A DNA stretch of 9,092 nucleotides from DATBFX01 sp036558305 (GTDB taxonomy: Bacteria > Chloroflexota > Chloroflexia > Thermomicrobiales > UBA6265). How positions within the stretch are numbered: the first letter of the stretch is position 1; every line of letters starts with the position of its first letter. Below the pieces are notes generated by a model. The model saw only the letters and a program-made list of their open reading frames with translations, made no database searches and had not been told where the DNA came from. A program made the position numbers and the translations under genes. The stretch lies in assembly GCA_036558305.1 (NCBI GenBank), contig DATBFX010000329.1, positions 1 through 9,092 of the forward strand. Direction: 5' to 3'. Positions 1-6,621 of this stretch are shown one piece after another.

Positions 1-1
1 C

Positions 2-277
2 GAGGCCCGCCCGTACATGACCTGGGCCGGCACCCAACTCCCGCACATCGACTTCCGCGTCCTCCACAAGATCGTCGACGGTGAGCGTGCCGCCGTCGTC
101 TGGGACGAAACCGGCACGACCAAACGCGGCGACGCCTGGGAAGCCAGAGGTGTCGACGTTTACCGCATCGTCGCCGGAAAGATCGTCGAGATCACGGTCT
201 ACTCGGATACTGAGAAGATGGCGCGGTTGCTGGAGCGGTGGCCCCCTATCCCCCCTGCCCCCTTTCCCCCTACGTAG
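2..277 (+). CDS. SnoaL-like / NTF2-fold family protein, C-terminal part (5' end outside window)
   Basis: The frame is open from base 2, so the gene begins before the window; 91 residues are visible. The pattern of alternating strands (IDFRVLHKIVDGERAAVVWDE, then RGDAWEARGVDVYRIVAGKIVEI, then YSDTEKMARLL) is what SnoaL-like / ketosteroid isomerase-like alpha+beta barrel proteins show in their C-terminal half, including the typical 'GVDVYRIVAGKIVEI' strand. These small proteins act as isomerases, cyclases, epoxide hydrolases or ligand-binding domains, so the substrate cannot be told. The last dozen residues (WPPIPPAPFPPT) are proline-rich, unlike the family, and are encoded by a GC-rich palindrome whose centre holds the stop codon TAG. 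The original C-terminus was probably about at ERW. The gene converges on the minus-strand gene ending at 357. Confidence 0.75.
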   Translation, partial: EARPYMTWAGTQLPHIDFRVLHKIVDGERAAVVWDETGTTKRGDAWEARGVDVYRIVAGKIVEITVYSDTEKMARLLERWPPIPPAPFPPT

Positions 278-289
278 GGGGAAAGGGGG
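258..289. repeat. 32-base perfect palindrome centred on tacgta, at the end of the SnoaL-like gene
   Basis: The arms 258-273 and 274-289 are perfect reverse complements: five C, three T, five C, then tac, followed by the mirror image. The TAG stop of the SnoaL-like gene is 275-277, inside the right half. It could act as a bidirectional terminator-like hairpin for two converging genes, but there is no T-tract. It resembles the palindrome at 310-335, so it belongs to a dispersed repeat family. Confidence 0.85.
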
Positions 290-309
290 AGCGCGCCGCG
301 TCGTCGTCC

Positions 310-335
310 CCCCTCGCCCTACGTAGGGGGAGGGG
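310..335. repeat. 26-base imperfect palindrome, second member of the tacgta family
   Basis: The arms 310-322 and 323-335 pair with one mismatch (316/329). The core ccctacgtaggggg is shared with the palindrome at 258-289, and the outer part (cccctc / gagggg) resembles the hairpin at 5301-5326. It lies in the 79-base gap between the two convergent genes, which holds nothing else recognisable. Confidence 0.75.
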
Positions 336-346
336 CCGGGGGTGGG

Positions 347-372
347 GGCGCTACGCCTACCCCCGTAGCGCC
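347..372 (-). terminator. Stem-loop spanning the stop codon of LLM1 (possible terminator)
   Basis: Bases 347-355 (ggcgctacg) pair perfectly with 364-372 (cgtagcgcc), leaving an 8-base loop at 356-363. The LLM1 stop codon (357-359, TAG on the minus strand) lies in the loop, and the upstream arm codes for the last residues before it. No T-run follows on the minus strand, so a classical intrinsic terminator is not proven. Confidence 0.4.
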
Positions 373-1409
373 TCCATCAACTCCGCCGCCGGTTGCGGCG
401 AATCGACGATCACGTGATCGACCCCGGCCGCGACGTACTCGGCCAGGCGAGCCCGGCACCGTGCAGCGTCGCCGACGACTGCGGCCTCATCGACCAACGA
501 GGAGGGCACGACGGCGGCGACATCCTCCGGCCTGACGCGTTTGTAGGCGTGCAGGTACGGTTCCAGCCCCTCGGCGACGATTTCGTCGATGCGCAGGGCC
601 GAGCGGATCGGGTCCAGGACCGCGAGATCTACCCCGGAGTCTTGGAGGAGCAACTCACCGCGTCCGGCCATCCCGTAGGCGAGCCCAAGCCATGGTTTGA
701 GTTCGTCAACCGACGCCTCGGGTTCGTCGGTCACACGGGTCGCGATCATCGCGACGATCTCGATCTCGGAAGGATCACGACCCGCTGCCGCGGCACCGGC
801 ACGGAGGTGTTGAGCAGCCCGACGCACGTACGGCACCGGGGCAAATGAGGTCAGGACCACGCCGTCGGCAATCCGCCCGGCGAGGCGGAGCGCCTTCGGG
901 CCGATCGCGCCGAAGAGGATCGGGATGCGGCCGTTGACCGGCAGCACGTCCGGCACCACCCGGTCAATCTCGACGGTCTTGCCGTGGTAACTCACGGTGC
1001 CGCCCTGCCAGAGCCGCCGAAGCGCCTCGGTCGTTTCCCGCAGCGTCGTCAGGGGCAGGCGATCCTCGATCCCGATCTGGCCCAGGAGGGGGCCGGTGCA
1101 GCGGCCGAGACCGAGACGGAAGCGACCGCGGGCGAACTGGTCGAGCGTCGCCGCCGCGCTGGCGAGCAGCGCCGCGGGCCGCACGTAGGGTGTCGTCACG
1201 CTGACGCCGAGGGCGATCCGCTCGGTGACGGCGGCGAGGTAGCCGAGGGAGGCGAAGCACTCCCAGGAGTAGTAGTCCTCGATCACCCAGGCGGAATCGA
1301 ATCCCGCCGCCTCCGCCTCTCGCGCCCGGTTCGCGATGTCGCCTGCCGCCGGCATCGGACCGAGGGGGAGGACCAGTCCGAGACGCGGCGCCTTTGGTGG
1401 GGCACTCAC
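357..1409 (-). CDS. LLM class flavin-dependent oxidoreductase (LLM1)
   Basis: The product of 350 residues is a bacterial luciferase-like TIM-barrel protein, a family using FMN or F420 for monooxygenation or hydride transfer. Visible family features are the N-terminal strand RLGLVLPLG (9-17), AGFDSAWVIEDYY (about 35-47), LDQFARGRFRLGLG (89-102), PILFGAIGPKALRLAGRIADGVVL in mid-protein and a C-terminal AAGVDHVIVDSP. The GTG start (1407-1409) is chosen because homology begins just after it. The sequence upstream in this frame is an arginine-rich shadow of the Mo-subunit gene. A GAGG at 1420-1423, 10 bases upstream, can serve as ribosome site. The start overlaps the Mo-subunit stop as GTGA, which suggests translational coupling. 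It is distantly similar to LLM2, sharing the ED-Y, LDQ-A-GR and GPKAL motifs. The Mer-like layout hints at F420, but the cofactor and substrate are not determined. Confidence 0.9.
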   Translation of the reverse strand: MSAPPKAPRLGLVLPLGPMPAAGDIANRAREAEAAGFDSAWVIEDYYSWECFASLGYLAAVTERIALGVSVTTPYVRPAALLASAAATLDQFARGRFRLGLGRCTGPLLGQIGIEDRLPLTTLRETTEALRRLWQGGTVSYHGKTVEIDRVVPDVLPVNGRIPILFGAIGPKALRLAGRIADGVVLTSFAPVPYVRRAAQHLRAGAAAAGRDPSEIEIVAMIATRVTDEPEASVDELKPWLGLAYGMAGRGELLLQDSGVDLAVLDPIRSALRIDEIVAEGLEPYLHAYKRVRPEDVAAVVPSSLVDEAAVVGDAARCRARLAEYVAAGVDHVIVDSPQPAAELMEALRG

Positions 1410-3760
1410 CGGTCGCGTGCCTCGCCCGGCCGCAGATCGAACGACGGATCGATGTTCGGCGCGGCTGCTGCCTCGCCCTCCCGCACCGCCCGTACGAGGC
1501 GTTCCGGCGTCAGCGGCAGCGTGCGGATCGGCACGCCGATCGCATCCGCCACCGCATTCGCGACGGCGCCGGACGACATCACCACCGGCGGTTCGCCGAC
1601 CCCCTTCGCCCCGTACGGTCCGTGCTCCGACGCCGCCTCGACGATGACGGTGCGCACGTTCGGCGCGTCGAGCGCCGTCGGCAATTTGTAGAGCGCCAGA
1701 TTCGGATTGGCGAGGCGCCCTTCCTCGAAAACCAACTCCTCCAGAAGCGCGTACCCGACACCCTGGACGGCGCCGCCCTGCATCTGCCCTTCCACCGCCG
1801 TCGGGTTGACCGCGAAGCCCACGTCCTGGGCGACGACGAAATCGACGACGCGGGTCAGCCCCGTTTCCGGATCGACCTCGACCTCGGCCGCGTGGCAGTG
1901 GAACGAGGGCGCGTTGAAGGCGGTGAAGAGACTGCCCTTCAGCGTGCCGGGGTCGTACGGCGTCGGTTCCATGACGTAGGCGCCTTTGCCGAGCACCGGT
2001 TCGCTCGACCACATCTGCCCGGCGGTCAACTCGGCGTAGGTGACGCCGCGGTCGGGGACGCCGCGGATGGTGACCCGGCCGTCGCACACCTCGAGATCGG
2101 CTTCCGCCGCTTCCAGGACGTCGGCTGCACGGCGGAGCAACTCGCCCTTCGCGGCCTGGGCGGCACGCTGGGCGGCGCGACCCATGTTGAAAAGCGTTCG
2201 GCTCCCCTGGGCGCCCGCATCCATCGGCGTCGCGGCCGTGTCGCCCCAGACCACGCGCACGTCCTCGTAGCGAACGCCAAGTTCCTCGGCGACGATCTGG
2301 GGGATCGCGGCCATCACCGCACCGGTCCCGATCTCGGCGGCACCCGTTTGGACGGCGACCGTTCCGTCCTCGTTCATCTGGACGCTGCACCCCGACGATC
2401 CGGCCGTCGTCAGCCACCACCCGCAGGCGAGCCCCTTGCCGCGTCGGCGATCTGGCGCGCTCGGCGTCGATTCCGTTCCCCAGCCGATCGCCTCGGCGGC
2501 CTTCGTCAATACGTCGCGCAGGCTGACGTTCGTCAACGGCTGCCCGCTGTGCCCGGTGTCGCCGTCGGTCACGATGTTTTTCAACCGGAAGGCGACCCGG
2601 TCGATACCGAGTTCCCGCGCAATCGCGTCGGTGTGCGACTCCACTGCGAACACCGATTGCGGTCCGGTCGGACCGCGGTAGGCACCGAAGGCGATGTTGT
2701 TGGTGTGCACCGCCAACACCTCGACCTTGAGGTGCGGGATGCGATAGGGGCCGGGGATCAGTAATGCCGCGACGCCGGCGAGCGCCGGACTGCCGCCGCT
2801 GTAGGCGCCGGCGTCCATCGTCGCCCGCGCCTCGCGCCCGAGGATCGTCCCGTCGGCGGCGAGCGCGGTCCGCAGGTGGATCAGCATCGGGTGGCGCGGG
2901 TTGCCGAACGCCAGATCCTCCTCACGCGTGTTGACGAGGCGGACCGGTCGTCCGGTCGCGCGGGCGAGGAGCGCCGCGTAGTACTCGACGCTCGCCTCGA
3001 CCTTGGAGCCGAAGCCGCCGCCGACCGTCTCGGCGACGACCCGGAGATCGCCGTGCGACAACCCGAGCGCCTCGTGCAACTGGTGCCGGACGCCGAAGAC
3101 GTGCTGGGTGCTGGCGTGCAGCGTCACCCCGCCTCGCCCATCGACCTCCGCCACGACCGCGCGCGGTTCCATCGGCATCTGGTGGGCGGAGTGGGCCGCG
3201 TAGGTCCCCTCGACGATCCGATCGGCCCGCGCAAAGGCCGCGACGACGTCACCACGCTCCAGGAGGACCTGCGCGCAGACGTTGCCCCAACGGATCAATC
3301 CGTCCGGTTGCGGGTAGGACGTCACGTCGTCGTGGACGAGTGGCGCGTCCGGTTTCAACGCCGCGATCGGATCGAACACCGCCGGCAGATCCTCGTACTC
3401 GATTTCGATCAGACTGGCGGCGAGTTCGGCGGTCGCCTCGCTGTCGGCGGCGACCGCGGCGACCGGTTCGCCGACGTGCCGCACCTTCTCCAGGGCAAAG
3501 AGCGTCTGGTCCTTGATTGCCTCGCCGAAGCGGTTGCCGATTGGCCCGTGGAGAACGACCTCGACACCGGGGAGTTCCTTGGCCGCGCTGACATCGACGC
3601 GGACGATCCGCGCGTGCGGCCGATCGCTGCGGACGATCTTCCCGTAAAGCATCCCTGCCAAGCGCAGATCGCTGGCGTAGCGTGCCTTCCCGGTCAACTT
3701 GTCGTCCACGTCCAGCCGCCGGGCGCGACTACCGACGATGGTGGTTGCCGTTTCGGTCAT
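1406..3760 (-). CDS. Xanthine dehydrogenase family protein, molybdopterin-binding (large) subunit
   Basis: The 784-residue product is the catalytic subunit of a three-subunit molybdenum hydroxylase and binds Mo-molybdopterin cytosine dinucleotide. It opens with the usual RRLDVDDKLTGKARYASDL and has the conserved MEPRA (from about 197), the Mo-cofactor loop GGGFGSK (about 247-253), AYRGPTGPQ (360-368), GAAEIGTGA, and a C-terminal AKGVGEPP whose glutamate (about 723) matches the family catalytic base. It lacks the AYRCSFR loop of form I CO dehydrogenase, so it is not a true CoxL. The arginine in AYRGPTGPQ matches the xanthine dehydrogenase loop. The start at 3760 is chosen for GGAG 7 bases upstream; ATG at 3763 is also possible. 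A longer frame reaches 3862, but its first residues are encoded by an inverted repeat. It lies downstream of the [2Fe-2S] and FAD subunits and overlaps LLM1 by 4 bases. The substrate is unknown. Confidence 0.93.
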   Translation of the reverse strand: MTETATTIVGSRARRLDVDDKLTGKARYASDLRLAGMLYGKIVRSDRPHARIVRVDVSAAKELPGVEVVLHGPIGNRFGEAIKDQTLFALEKVRHVGEPVAAVAADSEATAELAASLIEIEYEDLPAVFDPIAALKPDAPLVHDDVTSYPQPDGLIRWGNVCAQVLLERGDVVAAFARADRIVEGTYAAHSAHQMPMEPRAVVAEVDGRGGVTLHASTQHVFGVRHQLHEALGLSHGDLRVVAETVGGGFGSKVEASVEYYAALLARATGRPVRLVNTREEDLAFGNPRHPMLIHLRTALAADGTILGREARATMDAGAYSGGSPALAGVAALLIPGPYRIPHLKVEVLAVHTNNIAFGAYRGPTGPQSVFAVESHTDAIARELGIDRVAFRLKNIVTDGDTGHSGQPLTNVSLRDVLTKAAEAIGWGTESTPSAPDRRRGKGLACGWWLTTAGSSGCSVQMNEDGTVAVQTGAAEIGTGAVMAAIPQIVAEELGVRYEDVRVVWGDTAATPMDAGAQGSRTLFNMGRAAQRAAQAAKGELLRRAADVLEAAEADLEVCDGRVTIRGVPDRGVTYAELTAGQMWSSEPVLGKGAYVMEPTPYDPGTLKGSLFTAFNAPSFHCHAAEVEVDPETGLTRVVDFVVAQDVGFAVNPTAVEGQMQGGAVQGVGYALLEELVFEEGRLANPNLALYKLPTALDAPNVRTVIVEAASEHGPYGAKGVGEPPVVMSSGAVANAVADAIGVPIRTLPLTPERLVRAVREGEAAAAPNIDPSFDLRPGEARDR

Positions 3761-3767
3761 CATCGAT

Positions 3768-3771
3768 CTCC
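3768..3771 (-). promoter_or_regulatory. Ribosome binding site deciding the Mo-subunit start
   Basis: GGAG on the minus strand lies 4 bases before ATG 3761-3763 and 7 bases before ATG 3758-3760. The 7-base spacing favours the second ATG. This supports discarding the upstream in-frame extension, which runs into the inverted repeat at 3801-3880. Confidence 0.6.
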
Positions 3772-3800
3772 GGGGCATCGAGTTTCTGGCCACAGGCCAA

Positions 3801-3880
3801 TCGTAGGGGCGGACCGCCGTGTCCGCCCTGCCTCGAATGCGCACATGTGGAAGGGCGGACACGGCGGTCCGCCCCTACGA
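3801..3880. repeat. 80-base perfect inverted repeat between FAD- and Mo-subunit genes
   Basis: The arms 3801-3829 and 3852-3880 are 29-base perfect reverse complements (motifs gtaggggcgg, accgccgtgtccgccc), with a 22-base loop at 3830-3851 that itself holds the small palindromes tgcgca and cacatgtg. The element supplies the stop codon of the FAD-subunit gene (3875-3877, TAG on the minus strand). It would fold into a very stable hairpin in the operon transcript 40 bases before the Mo-subunit start. It has no transposase and looks like a non-autonomous dispersed repeat. Confidence 0.9.
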
Positions 3881-4789
3881 CGATCCCCCCGACCCTCGCG
3901 CCCGCGCCAACGCCACCTCACCGGCGCGCCGGACGAACACCTTGACCATCTCGCGCCGATACCAATCGCTTCCTTCGGTGTCGGACGGTGGCCGGCACTC
4001 CGCTGCCGCTGCTTCGCCCGCGGCGTCCAACGTCTCCGCCGTCATCGGTTGCCCTTGCAAAGCGGCTTCGGCTGCGCTCGCACGCAGCGGCGTGTCGCCC
4101 ACGCCCGCGAGACCGATCCGCGCTTCGGCGCAGCTCGTTCCGTCCTCCGCCAGTGTCAGACCGAACCCGACCCCGACGAGGGCGTAATCGACCCCGCGGA
4201 CGCGGTGCTTGAGATAGGCGGCACCAGTGCGCGGCGGGGCCGGCGGGAGGTGGATGGCAACCATCAGTTCGTCCGGGCCGACCGCGGTCTCCAGGAAGCC
4301 GCGGAACAATTCCGAGACGGGTACCCGGCGACGCCCTTGCCGGCCGGCGATCTCGACCGCCGCGTCGAGCGCGATCAGCGCGGCCGGCGGATCGGCGGCG
4401 GGATCGGCGTGGCAGAGGTTGCCGCCGATCGTCGCCTGCCGGCGCACCGGCGGCGAGGCGACGGCCGCTGCCGCCTCGGCGAGAGCCGGGAAACTCGTTC
4501 GCACCGCCGGTGAGGTCGCGAGCGCATGCTGCGTCACCATCGCGCCGATGGTCAGGTCCCCCTCCGGTGTAGCGGTCAGGCGGGTCAGTTCGGGGATGCG
4601 TTTGAGCCCGATCAAATACGTCGGCGCGGCCAACCCCCAGCGCACGAGGATGAGCAGCGATTGGCCCCCGGCGATCGGTTTTGCCCCTTCACCGTGCTCG
4701 GCCAGCATCGTCAGCGCCTCCTCGACGCTCTCCGGCGCGAGGTAGGCGGCGCGGCGATCCTCTTCGAAAGTCTCGGCCGGTTCGGCCAT
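3875..4789 (-). CDS. FAD-binding medium subunit of a molybdenum hydroxylase (CoxM-like)
   Basis: The 304-residue product carries the FAD that passes electrons between the [2Fe-2S] subunit and the final acceptor. The PCMH-type FAD-binding fold shows both signature motifs, AGGQSLL (40-46) and TIGGN (120-124, followed by LCHADPAADPPAAL). The C-terminal third (about 185-290) fits the CO dehydrogenase flavoprotein C-terminal domain. Length is normal for the family (about 280-300). The start at 4789 is chosen because GAGGAG lies 9 bases upstream (4799-4804), only 23 bases after the stop of the [2Fe-2S] subunit. A longer in-frame ATG at 4882 would overlap that gene and adds non-conserved sequence. 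The C-terminus GSGGSS and stop lie at or inside the inverted repeat at 3801-3880, so the original end may have been altered. Domain assignment is firm; the substrate is not known. Confidence 0.93.
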   Translation of the reverse strand: MAEPAETFEEDRRAAYLAPESVEEALTMLAEHGEGAKPIAGGQSLLILVRWGLAAPTYLIGLKRIPELTRLTATPEGDLTIGAMVTQHALATSPAVRTSFPALAEAAAAVASPPVRRQATIGGNLCHADPAADPPAALIALDAAVEIAGRQGRRRVPVSELFRGFLETAVGPDELMVAIHLPPAPPRTGAAYLKHRVRGVDYALVGVGFGLTLAEDGTSCAEARIGLAGVGDTPLRASAAEAALQGQPMTAETLDAAGEAAAAECRPPSDTEGSDWYRREMVKVFVRRAGEVALARARGSGGSS

Positions 4790-4798
4790 CGGATCGAA

Positions 4799-4804
4799 CT
4801 CCTC
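4799..4804 (-). promoter_or_regulatory. Ribosome binding site of the FAD subunit
   Basis: GAGGAG on the minus strand lies 9 bases before the ATG at 4787-4789, in the 23-base spacer after the [2Fe-2S] subunit stop. It decides the start against the longer upstream ATG at 4882. Confidence 0.6.
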
Positions 4805-4812
4805 GGGTGTGG

Positions 4813-5271
4813 TTACGGAGCGGATGTCCGGGCGGCTGCCAGCACGGCCTCGACGATCTTGCCATACCCCGTGCAGCGACACAGGTTACCGCTGAGCGCG
4901 CGGCGCACGTCCTCTTCTGACGGGTCGGGATGTTCGTTCAAGAATGCCCGTGCCGACAGCACCATCCCCGGCGTGCAAAAACCGCACTGCACACCGCCGG
5001 TCTCGGCAAACGCCCGCTGCACCGGGTCGAGTTGGCCGTCTTTGGCGAGCCCCTCGATCGTCGCAATCTCGTGCCCCTGCGCCTCGACCGCCAGCGTCAG
5101 GCAGGAGAAAACGGCCGCACCGTCGAGCAGCACGGTACAGGCACCGCATTCCCCCATCCCGCACCCGAACTTCGCCCCGGTCAGCGCCAGGTCGTTGCGG
5201 AGCACATCGAGCAAGAACGCGTCAGCGGGAGCGCGAACCCGTCGAGTCTTGCCGTTGACGCGCAACGTCAT
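4813..5271 (-). CDS. [2Fe-2S] small subunit of a molybdenum hydroxylase (CoxS-like)
   Basis: The 152-residue product carries two [2Fe-2S] clusters that relay electrons from the molybdenum centre to FAD. The N-terminal plant-ferredoxin-like cluster ligands are Cys37, 42, 45 and 57, in the spacing C-x4-C-x2-C-x11-C (GCGMGECGAC then FSC). The C-terminal cluster uses Cys96, 99, 131 and 133 (QCGFC and NLCRC). All eight ligands are present, so the protein should be functional. The ATG start at 5271 gives MTLRVNGKTRR, as in homologues. A TTG four codons upstream (5281-5283) is an alternative, with a GGAGGTGAGG stretch before it. The much longer in-frame ATG at 5490 runs through repeats and the LLM2 coding region and is rejected. 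It is the first of three tandem hydroxylase subunit genes, 121 bases after LLM2. Confidence 0.95.
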   Translation of the reverse strand: MTLRVNGKTRRVRAPADAFLLDVLRNDLALTGAKFGCGMGECGACTVLLDGAAVFSCLTLAVEAQGHEIATIEGLAKDGQLDPVQRAFAETGGVQCGFCTPGMVLSARAFLNEHPDPSEEDVRRALSGNLCRCTGYGKIVEAVLAAARTSAP

Positions 5272-5300
5272 CGGAATGTCCAAACGACCCTCACCTCCAG

Positions 5301-5326
5301 CCCCTCTCCCTTCCGAGGGAGAGGGG
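5301..5326. repeat. Hairpin repeat upstream of the [2Fe-2S] subunit gene
   Basis: The arms 5301-5311 and 5316-5326 (cccctctccct / agggagagggg) pair perfectly over 11 bases around a 4-base loop. It resembles the palindromes at 258-335 in its C-run/G-run arms. It is the last of three hairpins that the transcript meets between LLM2 and the [2Fe-2S] subunit. Confidence 0.75.
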
Positions 5327-5339
5327 AGTCGGTACTGCC

Positions 5340-5354
5340 AACCCCGGAGGGGTT
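5340..5354. repeat. Small hairpin between LLM2 and the [2Fe-2S] subunit
   Basis: The arms 5340-5345 (aacccc) and 5349-5354 (ggggtt) pair over 6 bases with a 3-base loop. It is the middle of three hairpins in the 121-base gap. Alone it is weak; its position between two stronger palindromes is the reason for listing it. Confidence 0.45.
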
Positions 5355-5366
5355 TCGTAGTCTGAG

Positions 5367-5386
5367 CCCAGGGTTTCAACCCTGGG
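5367..5386. terminator. Palindrome just after the LLM2 stop codon (possible terminator)
   Basis: The arms 5367-5375 (cccagggtt) and 5378-5386 (aaccctggg) are perfect reverse complements, starting 6 bases after the LLM2 stop codon (5393-5395). No T-tract follows. It has the same plan (C/G arms around ttt-aa) as the palindromes at 6467-6488 and 6721-6742, so it is probably a related repeat whose hairpin may also lower read-through. Confidence 0.5.
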
Positions 5387-5392
5387 GAATCG

Positions 5393-6409
5393 TCATGCCC
5401 GCAGCCTCGGCAACAACTCCGCCGCGATCCGCTCGATCGTCTGCTCCGTCCGCTCCGACGGGAACGGGAAAAACGCGATCTCGTCGGCACCGGCGTCGAT
5501 CAGCCCGCGAAGAGCGTCTGCGCATTCCTCCGGCGTCCCGGCGACCGCGACGCGCGACACCGTCTCGTCGTCGATCAACTCGGTCGGGATGCGCGCTTCC
5601 TCGCGGTAGACGCGCCCGAGTTCGCGCATCAACTCGTCCGGTACGCCGGCCTGGGTCGAGAGCGCGTTGGCCTGCCCGGCTGTCCCAAGATACTCCGCGA
5701 TCGGCATCCGCACTGCGTCCCGCGCCTCGGCACCGTCGTCGTCCATCGCGAAGATAACGTACACGACGAGTTTGTGCGCGTGCGGGTCGCGACCCCCGCG
5801 TTCGCAACCCAGGGCGATATTCTCGCGGGCGAACCGGAGATATTGCGGTCCGGCCAGCACCGAGAGGATGGTGCCGTCGCAGACCTCGCCGCTGAGTTGG
5901 AGCGCCTTCGGTCCCTCCGCGCCGAGGTAGATCGGCATCTCCCGCCGGTGCGGCGCGAACCCGAGCCGGACGTTGTCGAGGTGGAAATACCGACCGCGAT
6001 AGTTCGATGTCGCCCCGGCGAAGAGTTCGCGCGAGATCTCGACCGCCTCCCGCATTGCCGAGAGCGGACTGCGGTAGTCGAGTTTCATCTGCTCCATCCA
6101 GAACCGGACCCCGGCGCCGTATCCGAGGAGGATGCGCCCGTTTGCGATCTGGTCGAGCGTCCCGACCTCCATCACCGTCAGCGCCGGATGCCGCGCCAGC
6201 GGCGTCAGGATGCCGAGCCCGATCGTCACCCGCACCGTCCGCTCCGCGACCGCCGTCGCCGTTGCGATCCCGCCCTGATAGAAGTAGTCCTCCCCCAACC
6301 AGCACGAATCGAACCCGAGCCGGTCGGCCAGCACGGCCCCGGCCAGCGCACGTTGCAGCGGGAAATTGCCGCTGAAGAGGACGCCGTATTTGGTCGAGCC
6401 TTCCGTCAT
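5393..6409 (-). CDS. LLM class flavin-dependent oxidoreductase (LLM2)
   Basis: The 338-residue product is a second luciferase-like TIM-barrel protein, predicted to use FMN or F420. It shows KYGVLFSGNFPLQ at the N-terminus, LGFDSCWLGEDYF (31-43), IGLGILTPLARHPAL (63-77), LDQIANGRILLGYG (85-98), PIYLGAEGPKALQLSGEVCDG, and a C-terminal TPEECADALRGLIDAGADEIAFFPFPS. These match the Mer / methylenetetrahydromethanopterin reductase-like branch, where F420 is common, but the cofactor is inferred. The start at 6409 is chosen because homology begins there. The frame is open to 6544, but those 45 residues are encoded by a palindromic repeat. No strong ribosome site is near; GAGG lies about 14 bases upstream. 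It is the first gene after a 379-base gap and may head the hydroxylase operon. The different active-site neighbourhood from LLM1 argues for a separate reaction step. Confidence 0.9.
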   Translation of the reverse strand: MTEGSTKYGVLFSGNFPLQRALAGAVLADRLGFDSCWLGEDYFYQGGIATATAVAERTVRVTIGLGILTPLARHPALTVMEVGTLDQIANGRILLGYGAGVRFWMEQMKLDYRSPLSAMREAVEISRELFAGATSNYRGRYFHLDNVRLGFAPHRREMPIYLGAEGPKALQLSGEVCDGTILSVLAGPQYLRFARENIALGCERGGRDPHAHKLVVYVIFAMDDDGAEARDAVRMPIAEYLGTAGQANALSTQAGVPDELMRELGRVYREEARIPTELIDDETVSRVAVAGTPEECADALRGLIDAGADEIAFFPFPSERTEQTIERIAAELLPRLRA

Positions 6410-6466
6410 TGGCGGTCGTTGATCCTCGGACGTTGGTGGCACATCACCGGTGTCTTGCTCCTGGCC

Positions 6467-6518
6467 GCCCGGGGTTTGAACCCCGGGCTCACCCAGATAA
6501 GCCTGCTCAAGCAGGCTA
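6467..6518 (+). repeat. Left copy of the 52-base two-hairpin repeat
   Basis: It has two modules. The first, 6467-6488, is a palindrome with arms gcccggggtt and aaccccgggc. The second, 6501-6517, holds a hairpin with arms gcctgc and gcaggc and loop tcaa. A short linker, tcacccagataa, joins them. The inverted partner is 6691-6742. The strand is set arbitrarily to the copy reading with the C/G-rich palindrome first. Confidence 0.8.
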
Positions 6519-6564
6519 CCGACGGGAGTGCCGATCAAACGCATTGATCGGCTCGGGTCGGAGC

Positions 6565-6592
6565 GAGATTCCTCGGCTCCGCTCGGAATGAC
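6565..6592 (-). repeat. Inner repeat, left copy (gtcattccgag type)
   Basis: On the minus strand this reads gtcattccgagcgg and so on to gaatctc. It is similar, with several changes and one gap, to the plus-strand sequence at 6622-6648 (gtcatcctgagctt to ggatctc). The pair is thus inverted inside the outer inverted pair. Such sequences are, from general knowledge, frequent intergenic repeats in GC-rich environmental genomes. Confidence 0.55.
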
Positions 6593-6621
6593 GGTGGTCG
6601 AAGGAGGCGCCTCCCGACACG

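Noticed and set aside
3682..3945. Small plus-strand frames made by the 80-base inverted repeat (RADTAVRPY-type peptides)
   Set aside because: The peptides are simply the translation of the repeat arms; no ribosome site or conserved protein features.
2876..4513. Long plus-strand open frame opposite the FAD and Mo subunit genes
   Set aside because: It runs antisense to genes with clear conserved motifs, has arginine- and aspartate-rich sequence without recognisable domains, and is explained by high-GC antisense bias against stop codons.
1406..5271. Aerobic carbon monoxide dehydrogenase (coxSML)
   Set aside because: Subunit layout matches, but the large subunit lacks the AYRCSFR loop of form I enzymes; the neighbouring enzymes and importer point to an organic substrate.
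5272..5490. N-terminal extension of the [2Fe-2S] subunit up to an ATG at 5490
   Set aside because: It would overlap LLM2 and be coded by three palindromes; homologues begin at MTLRVNG-like sequence.
6410..6544. 45-residue N-terminal extension of LLM2
   Set aside because: Much of it is coded by the left 52-base repeat and it precedes the first strand of the TIM barrel, where family members start.
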